The notes under the pieces: model-generated
Told to the model about the DNA's origin: nothing
Seen by the model: only the letters and a program-made list of their open reading frames with translations
Database searches by the model: none
Shown here: positions 63,441 through 64,000 of the stretch, piece after piece
Layout: each line of letters opens with the position of its first letter
Position numbering within the stretch: the first letter of the stretch is position 1
Made by a program: the position numbers and the translations under genes
Origin: Lumbricus rubellus
Taxonomy: Eukaryota > Annelida > Clitellata > Crassiclitellata > Lumbricidae
Direction: 5' to 3'
NCBI GenBank assembly: GCA_945859605.1
Contig: OX243811.1
Coordinates: forward strand, 63,252,131-63,316,130
Length of the DNA stretch: 64,000 nucleotides

Positions 63441-64000
63441 CGGTAGCTTTTTATATCGTTCTTCAGTGGCCTAAACTTACTCCTACAATTAAACTGATCT
63501 GAATCTACTGTCTAGGTAAAGTTGTACAGTAATTCCTTATTCTACTTCAACGACAACGACGATAGGTTTTCCAAAGTATATTATAATCAAATCCAACGTA
63601 AAGATGAAACAGCAGCAACAACACGATAATGTCTATCCTTGCATTATCATATCAACAACGACTCTTCTCTACTACAACTAAACAGCAACTACTATATTCA
63701 TCACAGCCTATCTCTTCACTCATTCCTCAGACGCTCATTCTTTCTCTCAATCCGCCGTCTTCCAGACAGTCGTCCAGACAGTCGTCTCAAATCGCGCGCC
63801 CAAACGCAGCTGTGCACTCTGGCCCGTTTCGTCGCTGGCGTACACACAATCGACTGGCCGCTGTACTAGGCCTACATTAAATACGCTTACATTACCTCTT
63901 TCCTTTCTTTTAAAGCGAGCTAATTATCTTTAAAAATTAGCGAACGTCCATTAGTTATACAATACCAACAATTCTTACACTACAATCTAGATAAACAGTC
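63441..64000. other. gene-less right edge
   Basis: Contains CAA/ACA-rich patches (63600-63700). Short open frames here have no family or splice support. The plus-strand multidomain gene may continue beyond the window. Confidence 0.4.

Overview
The window is animal (metazoan) genomic DNA. Genes are split by GT-AG introns, intergenic DNA is long and AT-rich, and microsatellites, LINEs, tRNA-derived SINEs, Helitrons and many hAT and Tc1/mariner-type elements are present. The extracellular modules (vWA, kringle, discoidin, parallel beta-helix, SRCR) and the very frequent AGGCCT palindrome suggest a marine invertebrate, perhaps an echinoderm or other deuterostome. That placement is inference. No prokaryotic feature is present.

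Layout. (1) 1-6.1 kb, minus strand: three exons each encoding one von Willebrand A domain, two followed by a Ser/Thr-rich mucin-like tail. They are separated by introns holding transposons; a LINE fragment lies at the left edge. (2) 6.2-27 kb: gene-poor DNA made mostly of nested mobile elements. These include a SINE split by a TA-target transposon that is itself split by a hAT element, a decayed LINE, and a 3.06-kb foldback-like element whose arms are inverted arrays of 14-bp units. (3) 27.46-33.96 kb, minus strand: a complete seven-exon fructose-1,6-bisphosphatase gene (346 codons plus stop). (4) 34.3-35.7 kb: two tandem non-autonomous Helitrons with G-rich cores. (5) 35.7-43.6 kb: gene-less DNA with small hAT elements and a mariner relic. 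(6) 43.82-62.15 kb, plus strand: fifteen exons of one secreted or cell-surface protein: signal peptide, kringle, F5/8C (discoidin), right-handed beta-helix lobes and SRCR. It resembles the bark beetle/anakonda family with an added kringle-discoidin N-terminus, and it runs on past the last exon I can see. (7) 62.5-63.4 kb: another LINE fragment.

The bisphosphatase is a cytosolic gluconeogenic enzyme. The vWA and beta-helix genes encode extracellular adhesion-type proteins. Nothing in the sequence links the three loci functionally. The most unusual content is in the mobile DNA: foldback elements built of GACAAAA-plus-7 units, a hairpin cassette shared by hAT-like families with different ends, and several insertions whose target duplications reveal nesting and, in most cases, its order.
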